Assembly (NCBI GenBank): GCA_022264855.1
Contig: JABYQU010000018.1
Span: 496,001 to 560,000 of the forward strand
Source: Lenzites betulinus
Taxonomy: Eukaryota; Basidiomycota; Agaricomycetes; Polyporales; Polyporaceae
Length of the DNA stretch: 64,000 nt
Direction of reading: 5' to 3'
Position numbers and translations under genes: made by a program. Positions 1 through 15,000 of this stretch are shown here, piece after piece (positions within the stretch are counted from its first letter, which is position 1; each line of letters begins with the position of its first letter). Under the pieces are notes generated by a model that saw only the letters and a program-made list of their open reading frames with translations, was not told the origin of the DNA and ran no database searches.

Positions 1-3000
1 TGTCTCACGCTTGAGTTTGTACCCATCGGTTCCGCATTTGCTGAGAAGCTGCATAGATGCCGAATGGCCCGTATTCGACTGGCCGTTCCGGCATTGCATT
101 GCTTTCCCAAATCTCACTGGCTTTCTGCAAGGTATGTCGGGCGTTTCCCATTTTCGTGTGAGGTCCGCATTGGGGAGGTATGTAGTATCTTTTCCCACTA
201 TCGATCAATCACAGTTGTGGTACATGGCCTAGGCTGTTGGCATGTTTTAACAACCAGCCTGAGAGCGAAACGAAAATCTATCTGCCGGACGTTTATCCCA
301 GGGCGACCTTGACCAAGTGCGAATTCCTGAACCTGGCGATACATACATGTGAGTTCTTTACCGAACCCGCATATCCCTTCCGAGCTCTTCTCTGATTTCT
401 TTCAGAGCCAAGAATCTGGATCATATAGCGTTCATCCCAAGAGACGAGAACGTAAGTACGTCCCCTATCTACACCCTTCCACTGCATCCGTTGAATACAC
501 GTATCCAGGTGCAAGGCACGCTCCTACCACTACCCGTACACGACTCCCAAACCCAGTCTACATCGGCAAACATCTCACCTGCTCGAGATGGTCCCGGAAT
601 ACCTGCCCTTCGCCGTTTCAAAGGGTCCACTCTGTCTAAAACCACCGTCCTTCCGATGCTTCTGGCAATCGCCGCCCAGGCCTTCCGTCCTTCCGATGCA
701 GAGCGACACCAGAAGGGCGCCGGAAGGGTTCAATGTTCAGCGTCGAAGGGGTGGATCCCCAAGTGCATCAGAGACGCACACGCGCACGCCGGGCTGTCCG
801 TGCCAGGTGTAGTAATGCCGTTCGCGCGCTGCCTGTCTTCTCTCGAATCTTTTGTTACAAATCAATGTTGTTAGCTGACCACATACCACCCTGCTAGGTC
901 ATGAAGTCACGCTGCAGCCTCCAGCACTCAATGCGCGCGATCTGCGTACGTCGCGAGGGCGCGCATCGTGTCGTGCGGCGCCGGACATTGGCAAAAGAAG
1001 AAATGACCCTTCTCGTCTTCGGCCTTCTACATCCGCATACGCCGCCGGGCAGTGTACCGTTGGGCCCGCCTATGATTCGTCCTCGAGTCTACCTCGGTCA
1101 GCAACGGGTTGGTCAGCCCAACGTGAGTGGCTCAGAGCCTGCCCGTCTCGCGAAGTCGAAGCCATCGACGTGCCCCGACCCCACTCGGGAAACCCCGTTC
1201 TCGCGACCTCGCGCATGATTGTTGAACGTTTGAACCTAGGGACGCTGAGGCGCAACGGAGGGCGCCTCCGAGCTCCTAGGTTCATCACAGAACGCGAACA
1301 CAGCACACTGAGCGTTCGCGCCCCACTCTTTGTTCGTGCTGCGCGCATGCCCTCTTCGCAAGCTCGTCTGCACTGAAGTGCGCGTGTGATGCCGTGGCGG
1401 GGGCGGCTTCGCGTGCAGCGGCCCTGGTTCCTGAGGCCTGAGGCCTCAGCCCCCAGTCCTGGATAGACTCCCGAGTCGGAGCGGGGGTGCTTCTCGCGCC
1501 GGTGAGCAAAGTAAATGGACTGCCTGCGGAGAGAGGGGCAAGGCGAGGCATGCAGCCTGAGCTTGAGCTTGTTCTGAGAGGGCGATGCCTTCTACGCCAC
1601 ATCCTCCGCCTTCATCTACTATTGGCTGTTGTACTCATGCTGATGCTCCATTCCGTAGGTTCTCGAACAGTACATCGGCCACCGTCCGGAAGGCTAAAAT
1701 CGCCCGCGCTGAAAAGTGCCAAGACGCGCGCCCACCACATTGTATGTCGAAGTTGGAGCGGGCGGTCCGCATATCCGGATGTGCACCGTCGCAAACGGGC
1801 GGGAAGATGCGGTGTCCAACGTTCCACGCCCAAGGCCGCTCCACCGCGCTCTTCGGATTCTCGCCCCTGGCGGTAACAAGCTTTCCTCGCCCACACCCCG
1901 GGCCCTGTCGCGGAGCTGCCGCGTCCGACAGCCGCGCCAAACGGGGCGCGGCGATATACACGCGCAGCGAGAATAGCCTGGATGGCCGCACGGGCTACTT
2001 TTGGCCGTCGAGCGACTCGGAGCGCAGGAGTGCGACGTTAATGTTGTTCTCGAGCCCTCGTGTGTGCGTGTAAGCACCCCGTCCTCGTGTCGACGCTTCG
2101 CAGCTGACGGCGCTTGCCTCCTGCGATCGGTTCCCTGGATATCCGGATAGCAGCTCCAGCAGTGGTGCCGTCGCATTCGGCGTTCGGCTATACTTGCATA
2201 TGGCGGCGCTTTGTACCCAGGGAGCGGGTCCAACGGCGAATGACATCAAACGCAAGTGCAGAAGGCAGAAGGTTCTGTCGCCGACCCGGCTCGACGTCGA
2301 ATCAAACGCACCAAAAAACATACGCCCTACGTAGGCGGCGCGTACGCATCCACCTATGTATGTACCACGGATTGCATCCGTGTGTGACGTCCAGATCCGC
2401 GCGTTGCACGAGCGGTACGCCGACCCGCGAAAACTGAGCCAGTCAATGTTAACGTTCATCGATTCATCCACAAACCTTGCAGCCCGGAGCTTGTGATAAT
2501 CAGCGCCACGCCGCCCCGGTCCCACTGCGGCGGCACAAAACATATCATGGCAAACGGCCCCCCAATCATACCACGGCTCGCGGCTTGCGGTCTGCGGCGT
2601 GGGGCGCAGTGCGCCCCCGATGTCCCCGATACCGCAACACGGGCCTTTGGTGCATCAGTCCCGAGGACGCGCGCGATGGCCATATCGCACTCCGCTGCTG
2701 TGCGCCGTATCGCAAAGAGCGTTCGGAGCCCAGGAGGGCAAGGCGTGTGGCCTGGCGGCGTACTACACACCTCCGAGCCACCTTCTAGTCTGTGATCTGC
2801 AGCGCTAGCGCAGCCCCCCACAGGGCATGCATGACATCACCCATGTCCGTGTACATGCGCATGCGTGTGGCGGGCGCGCCAGCGTTCGCGTCCGGGTAAT
2901 GGCCAAACCCCGCGTGTGGCTGAATTGCCGGCGTGTGGTCCGTGGGGTGGCGGGCCCGGGGGTCGTACGTGCCTGCGGAGGCGAGCTGGGGCACCCTGCG

Positions 3001-6000
3001 ACCGGTCGACGCTGAACGCTGGATATAGATCTATTGAATAGTCGTGTCGAGGATGCACCCGCGCGACGCCGTACGTCGGGTCCGGAGGTGGACCGCGGAG
3101 CAGCGCGCCGCGCGCTCTGTCTCTGTCCGCCGGGCCGCCCTTACCGCTCGACAGGCGAGCATGGTAAGCCACGAACCAGCTAATTCAAGCCGTGCTGAGA
3201 TCCGAACCTTGTTCCAGACGAGATACCGCCCGAAAGCGCCGCAGCGTCGACAGACCGCACGGTATAGCAGCCCAGGCGTCCGCGCCAGCACCAAGCGTCC
3301 AAGTGCAAGTGCACCCGAGCGCAACCTTCGCGTTCCGAGCCTCCGCGGAGCCCGAGCTTCGAACGGCTTGAACATACGGACAAAAGCGGCTAGACCGCGC
3401 TGTCGCAGCCAGGCAGCAGCAGCACCGAAGGCGCAGACTCCCCGAACAGCGGATTGACGGAAAGACAGAAGGCGGGAGGCGCGCGCCTCCAATGCTCATG
3501 ATGGTGGACCGTCGCCGCGGCATCGGAACGGGAGGCGGCAACGGGGTGGCAACCTTGCGCGTGCGGCGGAGCCCCAGTACTCCATCACTGCTCGGCGCTC
3601 AACGTCCAATGCTCAGTGCTCGGTGCGGGAGCCAGAACCCAGAACGAGATCATTGTCGCGTTACGGCTCCATGCGGGGAAGACGAACGCAGCCCGGCGCC
3701 AGAGGGGCAAAGCAGCCATCGCAGCCCGCCCTTCTCTTCCCCCTCCCCAACGGGCGACGCAAACACTCAGAGGCCGCGCGACCCAGCCCGAGCCAGAAGA
3801 CACGCACTCTAGTCCATGGTCCATGGCCCATGGATGCCGCCTCCAGCCTGAGAAGCGATGCGTAACGCCGTCGCCAGATCCAGCACCCATCGAATGCGCG
3901 CGCACTTCGAATCGGACCAGCGACCAGAGCAGCAACCCGAAGCACCCAGCGAAGCCGGACACCATCGCCAGGCCCGCCCGCCCAGGAAGGCGGGAAGGCA
4001 GGAAGCACTGCACAGTCGCGCCCTAGCCCCGAGGAAGCGGGCCGTTACGTCGCGCGCTCTCGCGCTCGCCGCTATTAATGCGACGTCGCGCAGGCCGGCG
4101 GGAGGGACAGGCCGGCTTTTCGAACGTCAGCCGTCGACCGTTGTAATTGGTGGGGACCTGGACAATGTCCAGTATCGGGCGCTCCGCACGACGTCCCGCG
4201 CGCGTTCTTGCTCCAGCCTCAAGGTACGACAGCCGGCTATCACGATATCCTGCAGGCCGACATACTGTACGTTGAGATGTTCCCAACGCCATATGCACGT
4301 CCAGCACGAACGCTCACGCTGCGACAAGACACCCACATGACCCGCACCTACATTCTCAGCTTGGATGGATGTCCCCTCACGACGGGACGCACAGACCACA
4401 TACCACAAAGCGCGCTCCGCATACCACGCTTGCAAGGCCTCACGTCAGACCGGCGGGAACGACGATAATGCAAACTCTGAAGATATCCCTCTGGATTCCC
4501 TCGCCTTGCGGGGCTCCTGCTACGCGAAATGAACCACGGCACACTCTCGTCACTCGGCGAACCTGAGGAACACCGACGCGCTTCTGCGCCATGAGCAGCG
4601 CTCGGGCCTGGGCAGAGTCATATTCTAGGCGTCAACATCTCGAAAATCGAAAAGTCCGAGAGGTGCGCAGTGGCCACCAGTGGTAGTGGTGGTGCCGTAC
4701 GCATCGTACGTGGACCGATCACGCAAGCCTCCGAGTCGAGGATCGAGCGGGAACAGCAGCAACAGCGCAGAGTGACCAGCACGCAGGACGTATATGCTGC
4801 CAGTAGGAGAAGGCATTATGTCGATGCGATGCCGGCGTAGGTCTGGATGTGAGAGCCGACTCGTGCAGGGTCGCACCCTTGTGCGGACCTCAGGCCTCAG
4901 ACCCTGCCTGCGACAGCCTGAGTCTGCGAAGTGCCCTGCGTAACGTACGTGCTACCATACTGCGCTAAGGCCGGGCTGGAGCGCGACGTTCGACTGGGCA
5001 CGACCGGCGGGCGGCGAGGACGTATTTTGAGCGTCGATATTCTTATCTTGAGCCGGTACAGTGACTGACACCAGGGCTACGGCCATAGTGCCGTACGCGT
5101 CGTAAGTACGTGGGAGAATTTCAATGTCAAGTTGACCGGCGAACGCGCTCACGTATTATGGGCAGGTGCTAGTGCCCCATGGCGTGCGGAACAGCACAAG
5201 AAGACAAGAAGACAATGTCGGCTCGGTGAGTGGACCTGGGTCGGTCGACCGTCGTGCCTGCGCATGCACTCGCCGTGAGAGCGGTCCACGTTCAAGTTGA
5301 ACGCCGGACTGGGTTGTAGCACCCACACTCACGGTGTACATCCAAGAATACACCGCGCGCGGCGCGCATCGGCATCGACAGCGGCGCAACCCGTAGCGTG
5401 CGGGCGCGGGTGCGGTTCAGGACAACGGTGTGCACTGTCTTGTGGCCGCACCGAAGTGCCATCGTTGCCGGACGTCACGGAGAGTCGAGACTTACCGCTC
5501 AGAGGTCCGAAGACGGATGCGGACCGGGGGACGCGCCGACGCGGGGAGACGAAGCCCAGGCTAGTATACGTAGTCGCTGCAATGCAAACACTGTGCGTGC
5601 ACGCGCAGGACCAATCCGATATCTACCAGTGCGAATGCCGTCAACGTCACAGTACGTACCACACTACGACACCCCCACGAAAACATACGGAATACCGCTT
5701 ATCAAAACCCAAATAGAACACGACCAAACGCCGAGAGCCGAAAACGGCAGATAACACTGTACGCTGTACATGTACAGGCACGCGCGGGTGCAGTCGCAGT
5801 ACGCAAGTACTTACGACATCGTCTCCGAAGGACACGGGAAGAAGCCCATGGCCGCGCGGTGGCCCCAACCGCCGGAGACCGGCTGCGAACGCTGCTAGCT
5901 GGGGCCGGTAGACAGTCGAGCTTCGGGAGAGGAGCGCGCGTGCAGGGCCATATGTCAACGTAATGCACTGGCAGCAAGCCCGGCCATACAGTCGGATTGA

Positions 6001-9000
6001 GGTACGACATACCGCAATGTCGAAATGGCATGCATGTCACTGTTAGCGCCTGACATACCCAGCACCTCACCACACACACCTCCTTCAAGTTCGCGACCTA
6101 CTGTCCGCCGCGCGCAGTCCCAATTCCACTCCGCCTACCGCCCGCCAACGGAAGGCAGCGGATCGGAGGGACGTCGCCCTCCGCAGGCGGTGCAGCCACA
6201 TCGCGTAACGCACACGTACTGGGCGTAAGCGCGTAAGGGTCCCCCCCCCCTTCAGTGCGTCAGTGCATGCATACATGACTTGAATCGACACGGGCCAGTG
6301 GACGACGGCGCGCGGCGGAAGAACGCACGTACGTACACACGCACGGCGCCACGTCTCGGGTGCCGCGGGCATTGCGGCGCATGTCATGGTATGTCGGACG
6401 CCTGTGCGAGCGGGCGGTATGGGCGCGACCAGATGGGAGAGAGCGCAGCTGGTGCGGGCCAACGCCGTTGTCTGCGTACTTGTCGATACCGTGCATGCAT
6501 TCCAGTCCTCGCACGCTGTCCCCTCGCACGCACCAACCTGGGAGGAGGATCCAGAGACCAGGAGCGCGCGCGCCAGGGCAGCGGCGACTCGGCGACTCTG
6601 ACAAGTCCTGACATCGGCGGAAGACGTCAAGCTAACGCTCCCGCGCTGGCGCCCACTGCCCCATCGTTGGTCGTCCGTGCTGAGAAGGCGAAGGTTTGCC
6701 AATGCGAATGGGCTCGATCATCACAGCAGCGACAGCAGCAGCGAGCGTCCGGAATCGCGCGGCGCATGCGTCTAGCTCGATATGTCCTGGCGCGCGCGGT
6801 GCACCCACGAAGGCAGATTGTGACGCGTTGACGGTCGCGAGGCGGCGACTGGCCACTAGTCGTGCGCGTCGGATCTCTGCTCGGCGTGCGCGTGAGCACC
6901 GACTATACTGAACGAGTCACGGAGGAGCCTGAGCGGCTGGCGTACCTGAATGACCCTGACAATACAGCAGGACGCGCGCGCGGGATCTCTGACGTGCGCG
7001 GAGCGTTGACAGGAGGTGTCAAACGGCGCGCGCGCTCTTGATCACCGGCCTCCCGACGCCCCACGCCCGTCACACCCGCCAGCCCGGCTTAGAAGACGCG
7101 CGTACACCCACCGCGCCATCGCAGAACATCGGCTAGTGCGGGTTAATGCGTCCTGCATTGACCGGGGTGCGGGTCAGAACGTTCCACCAGAGAACAGCGC
7201 ACAGAGAGCGAGCCGGCCGCACTTCCTGGTAGCGTGCGTGGGGCACGCTAGCTAGATTGGCGGAAGCATGACGGACGTCCTTACAACCTCCGCGAAGCTT
7301 GCTCCGCGCGCCTCCCCTCCGCAGACGCGCGTGCTACGACCCCGCACGCGCCCGGGAAACGCTGTAAATTGCCCATTGAATCAAGACCCGATATCTCGAC
7401 CCGAGGGGGAGCGAGCGAGAAGCGCACCTCGAGCCCACGCGCCGCCGTGCGCGTGCGACCCTGATGGCATTTCGCCGTGCTCGCGCGCCGAGGCGCAGGG
7501 CATGGAGCGAGACGCACGGCCGGAGGAGCGTCGGTCGCCCATCAAACCATAAGCGCAAGTACATTGCCCAATCGCTGCCCAATGCCAGGCTCCCAGTCGA
7601 TTCGCACCACAGGAACGGGCAGCGCTCGCGTCGAGGGCACCTCCCGGGCCTAACCCGCTCTGGCACCCCTCGACGCGTGCCCCGCTTCTCGCGAGCACGA
7701 TCGGAGGCCGCATACGTACATGCGTCGATGAGGCCGAATACTGGCCGAATGCAGCCCCTGCTGCTGCGTTGGCGCGTTGGCTGACAGACAGCTGCAGTGA
7801 CGGCGACAAGAGTGCATCGCCCCGAGCCGGCGGTGGCGGTCGGACCTGTCGCTCGTGCGCGTCATGCATCCGACATTCGACATTCGATATTCGCTGGTAG
7901 ATGAATCATGTCCGCGCGCGGGTGCTGCGACGCACGTCAGCATTACCTCTGTGGGCGTCCACTACTATCGCGCCGCCGTGTTCCAAGTGTGCGGAGATGA
8001 GCTATGACATATGATACCGCATGGCGCACATGGCATATACCACTATAATCTGCACCGCCGGCGGTCCCAGCTACAGCTAGTGCGGACTCAGACGAGGAGG
8101 ACGTTGTGGAATCCGGATCGGCGCGCGGGTCACACCAGGGCAACCTCCTCCCTTCCAGTTCCCAGCTGGTGTCCGCATTCGAACATTCAAATATTCAAAT
8201 ATTCACGTCCGGGTTCACGTCCACGTCCACGATCGATACCGCCTCGCCACATCTCGCGCTCTCTGACACCGACCGAACAGCGACAGCGACAGCGGGAGAC
8301 ACGCACCTTCGCAACGCAGACTCGAGCTCCGAACCTGCTGCCTGCGCGACGCCGCCGGGACATGGCTGCCCGCTCGGGTCAACCCATGCCCACAGTCTTC
8401 TTGCGGGGGACTGATCACTCCACCGCTCCGGCGCGGGGCTTTGCACGCCGTGCTCGAAAGCCGAAGCCCGAAAGTCGAAGGTGGCGGTCTGCGATCGATC
8501 ATCGCGCGATCACTGCTCGCTGCTCGACGATGTTAGTGGCAGGCCCGAACGCGACAGTGCTCGCCGCGGAGGCATATTGGTTTCGGGTGACAGTATCACG
8601 ATGACCGGCGCGTCACAGCTTCAGCTTCAGCTCGAGCCTGAACGGGATCCGGAGGCGAGCGCGAGCGAAGAACACGTTTTGGCTGGGGATGTCCGGACGG
8701 GGCAATCGCGCACCGTCGGTCCGCGATACTGATTCTGGCAGATGCAGTTGTCAACGCGTCAGAAATTAGTTCCGAGACAAGTTAGTAGTTCATGTTGACA
8801 TATGAGAAGCGCACCGGCGGTTCACCCTCCTCGCTGCTCTCCGGCGACACGTCCATCTACCTCGCAATAGCCTCCGCCCCCTTCCTCCTCCTGAAAGAAA
8901 AAAAGTTAAAAGAGCACGATGACATCACTGCTTCCCTCTCGCGCGCGCTCAACCTGAAAGTGACAGCCCGTGCGAAATCCGAACGTACCTCCCTTTTCCC

Positions 9001-12000
9001 CCAACCTCCCCCGCACCATTTCCGCACAGTACGAGTAGGCACACAGCCCAATGTGGCACACCCGTTTCCCCCTTGGGCAGGGGCGCTCTCCCAGGCCCCG
9101 GCGAATAACGCTCCGTGCTCGGCGGTGCGTCTCGCACTTCGTCGCTTCGGGTCTTCTGCAATAATCGGGTAATGGGACAATGGGGGTGGGAGCCGAGTAG
9201 CGTCCGGAGTAGATTGGAGGGGAGGCGGAGGAAACTTGTGACGGTCTTGAGGAGGACGGGAAGGGGACAGAAGCACTTCAAGAAGGCTCGAGGATGGGTG
9301 AGGGAGATTCGGTGGTTTGATCGCCGCAGTGGGGTTCTTCAAGTTGTTCTCGTGCTAGCGAGAGGATGCAAGTGAATGAGCCATTGGTCCAATTGAGATT
9401 GGGATTGTCTGTGCGCGCGTGCGATGTGGCAGAAAGACTGGTAGATCGCGCGTTCTTCCGCGACCTTCGTCGACATAGAGCAGCCTTCGGCCGCGCGCAC
9501 AACGACCGCGTGGACGCGCTGTGCCCGCAAAGGCGAGATGATACTCCCGCTTCCCCAACTTGCATGCATCATATATGGTTTGGTGCGCTGCAATAGGAAC
9601 TCGGTCAGCAACCGCCTCGAAGGGAATCTCTACAGGGCTGCAGGGATGTAAGCCTGTTAGAACGCTAATGTCAGAACGGCAGCGTGGCAGTCGACGTACC
9701 TTTAACTCCAGTCAGCAGGCACGCGCAGCCAACACTAAGTATCCTCCGCGGGAATCTTGAGCTTGAGTCCTCTTGACTGCCGAGCATTGACAGTACCAAC
9801 CAGTCGGGATCCCATTAATGGGAACCCAGAAGGCTCCTCGACACCGCCTTGAACCCGGTCACACGTCGCCCACTGGCAATTCAGAGGAAACAGAGCGGCC
9901 CTCCCTAGCAAAGTACTCACGGCGGCGGAGCATCAAGCGTGTCGGACGCGTTCTCCAACAAGCGCTCTTCAGTGCTTCAGTGCCTCACGCCGGTTTCTCG
10001 AGCGCGAAGGCGCGCGTCGAGGGCGTCTCGGCAGATCCGTTCACCCGCGAAGCCTCATACGCGCGCGCCTCAGTGCACCGGTACCCTGGGATACAGAAGA
10101 AGCCTGCGGATGTCATTGTCAACAGTCCTTCAAGTTGTCAGCCTGGGTCCTGCGCAGACTGAATACTGAATGGCAGGCGGGCGCCCCTGGGTGTATATCT
10201 GGATCCCGCGTCCGCCCAGGGCTGGTGGGACTTGCAATTGGAGCTTGGCATCCTGATGGCGCTGCGCGCTGCGGGCGCATTGCGTTGCGTTGTACTTTCG
10301 ATTGAATTGGGCGTGTAGGGTGGGTGTTCGAAGAGGTCCTCTGGGTAGTGTGCGTCAAACGGTCGTCGGTCTTCTACACAGGAAGGCCTTGCCTAGACTC
10401 GAGGCATAACAGACTGGAGGAATGGACCTAGAAGCCACAAGTAGTGAGTGAATGGCTGTGAACGGGCGCAGGGTCCGCAGGGCAGTCGCACCCAAGACGG
10501 CAAAGACTCAGCGCGCAGCCCAGCACGGCGTGTTCCCATCTCCCATCTCCCCGAACGTCCTGAGTCCTGGCAGATGTCGTCAAATTCGCGATTCGAGAAG
10601 CGACGTCCGCGGGCAGGGCGGCCCTCGCGCGCGGCCCTGGACCTGTCACCGTTCACTGTTGGGTCCTTTGACAAGTTGAAGGCGGAGCCCGAAGCGTGAT
10701 GCGCAGTTAGGGCGGGAATACGCACCGTCTTCTGCCCACTAATACTACTAATCCTGCGACTTCCGCATAAGAGGCAGTGCGCACGCCACGCCTGGGCATC
10801 GAGGACGCGAACAGATGTACCACGACCGCCGCGCCGACCCCGGGCGAAGCCTTCCTCGAGGCTCGACGCAGTCGAACCTGGATATCGGATCGTGGAACCT
10901 GGTCCGAGTCGGCGCATGAGAAGGGCCGCGGTGAACCCCGCAGAATCCAGATGTGAACCTGCCTGCCAGTGACAGTGAACTTTGCCACACACCCGAGTCA
11001 CTCGCCGCCGGCCTGTCCGTGTCCGTGTCCACGTCAAAGTAGCCAGTGTCAGCCCCAGCGCCGGCAATTCGATGACAGACCGGTCGTGCGCGCGCGCGCG
11101 CGTTGCGAGGCGAGCGACCCTGACCTGCCTGTGCGCAGGTGCTCGCCCGCGTTTTCTCGCGCCGTCTGTGTGCGAACGCATCTCAACGGCCGGCGGGGCT
11201 TCCCGATCGCGAAGCTGAAACGGGAACCATGCCGAGTTCATTATGTCGCTTAGCGACGTCCGCGCTCGGGCTTCGGACTTCGACGTCTCGTTCTCCTTCG
11301 AGCTTCAGGCCTCCGGTTGCAGGGGAGATTGGGCTGCTTGGATGGGTGGGTGGCGGACGGGCTGCGGGCGTAGGAAGGGAGTAAGTATGGCATTATGACG
11401 TGGGTGCTTCCGTGGTTCCTCCGGTCGGGGTACGCGAGTGTTGGGTTCGAGGCGGGGTGTCAGTGGGAGGCCGGCGAATGAATGGGTGCCCGTAACCCGC
11501 TGTGGGAGTGGCGAGATGTCGATACATGACAAGTCTAATGTGTCAATGAATCAGTGGTCAATGACCATCGCAATCTCGCATGTCTGAGTCGCGGGCATCA
11601 GTCAGGTCAGACCAGGACGGATGCAGACTCACATCGACGACGTACAAGTTCAGATTCAGGCCGGGACGTTCCGCGCGTAATCCGTGCGAACAGCTGTGAA
11701 AGTTTAGAGACAAGACTCAAATGCGCGACATATCACTGGCAAGACAATGATCTCGACACGTACCACACGACAGCTCTAGGGAAGTATTCATCAATCCACT
11801 CGCTCTCGTCGGCCACACCTCACTGTCAACGTACCAATTGCGAACCAGCGTAAGCGTCACAATGAACACCGGTACTCACGCTAACATCCGGTAACCTGCT
11901 CGCCCAGTAATAGCCGCCCGCAGGCCCGGCGGCGCGTCGGAGAAGCCACTACCAGTGGCATCCCGGGCATGACATGGACGCTCGTCCTGAGGCAGACGTG

Positions 12001-15000
12001 CGAAGTTGCCAGTGCGGATAGTAATAGATACTATATGCTTCGGGTTGTACCCACGACCCCGCCCTGGCGCAGCCGGACTCCTCACGCACCTGATTATAGT
12101 CTGAGTGCCGTCGACCTTCCCCAATCGATCCGCAACAGGGGCCGGGCATGACAGGAGCTGTTCAAACGTCCACGCCTCGGACCTGCGTGCGCATCAGCAT
12201 ATGGCCGCTGCCAGCGTAAGCCGCCGTCGCAACCACTGGCAGTTATACTTATGCGACAAGCGATACTATGACAGATCACGTACCTGCTCCTCGGACGCCG
12301 ACGCTGGCAGGCCCGCGCGACGGCGGGTGACAGTGGACACTATACGTCGCGTCGTTAATAAACGTCGAAGCGGGTATATAGGGGATCTCGGGAACGCACC
12401 GGGGCAGCGTGCTGGCACTGGCACTCGCTTGGATTTACCCTGTCTGTCTGTCCGCCGCGCGCGTGAGGTGGGAGATCCGAGTCTGCCGTCGATGCCAGGC
12501 TTCAAAGCTTCACGTCCGCGTCCGCGTCGACGTCTGAAGAATCGACACTTCAACGAGGTGACTCCTAGTCAAGAGTCACTGTCGACGTCCAGCGGCGCCA
12601 GCACTCACCTCCGCGCTTCCCGGCGTGAGCTGGCACATAGGCGCAAAGTGGCATGCATGCGCACCAGCAGTACTTGCACAGCTCGTCGAGCCCGCGAGGC
12701 ATGCGCGATGCGCGACCCTCCGGACACGTCGCGCGACCAAGTTCCCGTGCCTCCAACGCCAACTGCAGCAACTCCATCTTCATCTCCGTCCAACCCCACC
12801 GGCGAAACACATCCCACTCCCGTACCGCAGCATCTATGAATCCAATGATCGTACTTCAAGTTCTAGTACGAGCACAGACACCACCCGCGAGCGCCCAGCA
12901 GCCACGGACGTGTTCCATGCTGTATTTCAATTTGTAGGTCCAGCGCGCCGCGCCAAGCCCGCCTGCCCGACAGTCGATCGACTAGTTGGTCGAACATCCG
13001 GATTCTGGACATACCGTATGGAGATGGAGATTGGAATATTTGAATATTGATTCTGAATCTTGAGGCTGAAGATGGAATCGATCTCGCGCCGGCCGCGGGG
13101 AGGGGGACAAGGGGCGTTCCTGCCGGGGCCACGAAGCGACTGTACGTGCAGTGTACGGGCGGAGAAGTTGTTGCGTGTACATGTGCTTGTCAGTAACTGG
13201 TGGTCATGCATATGACGGGCAGACGCCGACTGTCCTATCTAGTCCAGCCTATCGTGCCTCGGACGGGGTGGGCGCGGGGGATCCCACTGTCAGGCTCGAG
13301 CTCCGTACCGTGGTGCACAAGCCATACGGCGTGGACTGTGGGTGGCGGTAAGCGGGGATCCACGTTCGGAGGGGCTGTACCCAGGACCTGGCGGCGTACC
13401 TGGCGGAAGGCCCGGTACGTGGAAGCCCATGTCGGGATGACATGTGGCATGTTGCATGTGCATACCGTCCGAAGTCGTACGCGTGTATACACTCGCCCTG
13501 ACGCGGACGCCCCAGTCGGACTCCGGGACGTACTACGTATACGTGAGACCCTGGATCCAGACGATACGATACGATCCCGGACACTGGCAGTTTCCAGGCC
13601 TCGTGGGGGCAGATCGGACGCGGATACCTGGAAGCTGTGCCGCCACTGTATATGCATATGTAAGACGCGTACGAGAATCATCGAGCCCGAGAACTCAGAA
13701 CTGGGAACTCAGAAGCCAGGGCAGGACAGGACAGGCGCGCCTGCCGCACGCGTACGATACTTGTATCCGGATATTGGGGTACGTCAGGACGGACCGCCCA
13801 CGATGGGAGAGATGCACGCCTCGCGCGCGCGTGTGTATGTCGTATGTGGTAAGTGTACGATCCGCAGGGTGTTGTGTGAGCCTACCATGCTGTACACGCG
13901 TCCCCGCCTGTGCCCGGTTGCATCTACCCAAGTACACGACCGATCGTGCATGCACGACGGCGTACGCACGACGTGAGATCCCGAACGCATCCGTCGCGCC
14001 TCCCATGGACGCGGACGCGGACGAGGATCTGGACAAGGACTCGGACAAGGGCCCGTGGGGAGCAAGTCCAGTCCAAACTGATCAGCGCGGCGCGACACGT
14101 CCCGTCCCGCCGCCCGTCGAGCCCGGCGTTGATCTGTATCAACAACAACCTACCAGAGATCTCCAAATGAAAAGATCGCACCGACCTGAACATGCAATCT
14201 CTCCAATTCCGGGGAACCTGTGTGATCCCAGCGTCTCCCAGCGTGCGCAGACAAGACACTTACCGGCATACACCGACACCCCGAATCAATCACCGCACAC
14301 CACACGCTGTGCGGCAACGGCCATACCGAACGCACGCACGCACCTCCGCGTCCGAATTCCTACCTTAGGCATTAGCACCTGCCCATTTCAAAGCGCCGCG
14401 CCGCGTTGGCCCGCGCGCGGCACATGTCCGAGTCTCCGATAGCAGCGCACGCGCGTATCCGTTCCAGCGCGATGACGGCGATTCGTGGAGTGGAGGAGGT
14501 CGTCCCGAGCCGAGATGTCCGGCGCTCCTCGGGGAATACGCGTCCTCAAACGCATAGAGAGACGGTGTACTTGCTTCCAGTTGACTTCACAAGGGCTTGT
14601 AGAGATCCCAGATGAACAGCCAGATGGAGGAACACACAGGCGGACGCGGGGTATCCCCGGGACACGCGCAGAAGTCCCGCGGGGACCTCGCACTCAGGCT
14701 CGCACCCGCACCCGCACCCGCGCCCAAGTTTCCCCTCGCCAGAATCAGCAAGTACATACCACGACATTGTATCCCTGTATTGCTGAATCGCCCAGGAAGA
14801 GAGAGAGATCCGACACGGGCTCGGAGGGGCACGCGCATTTGATATGATTCGCGCGGGCGATCAGCACGCTGCTGGAGCTGGAGAACCCCGAGCGTCCAGC
14901 GTCCAGCTGCAGGGAGCAGAACAAGAATCAGCCCAAGTACGGGTATCAGCACGAGAACGAGCGCGAGAAGTACAAGAGCAAATGAAGGAAGGAACAAGAG

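Noticed and set aside
10393..11241. 282-codon minus-strand frame
   Set aside because: Arg/Ala/Ser-rich translation without domain pattern; competing frames of similar length overlap it.
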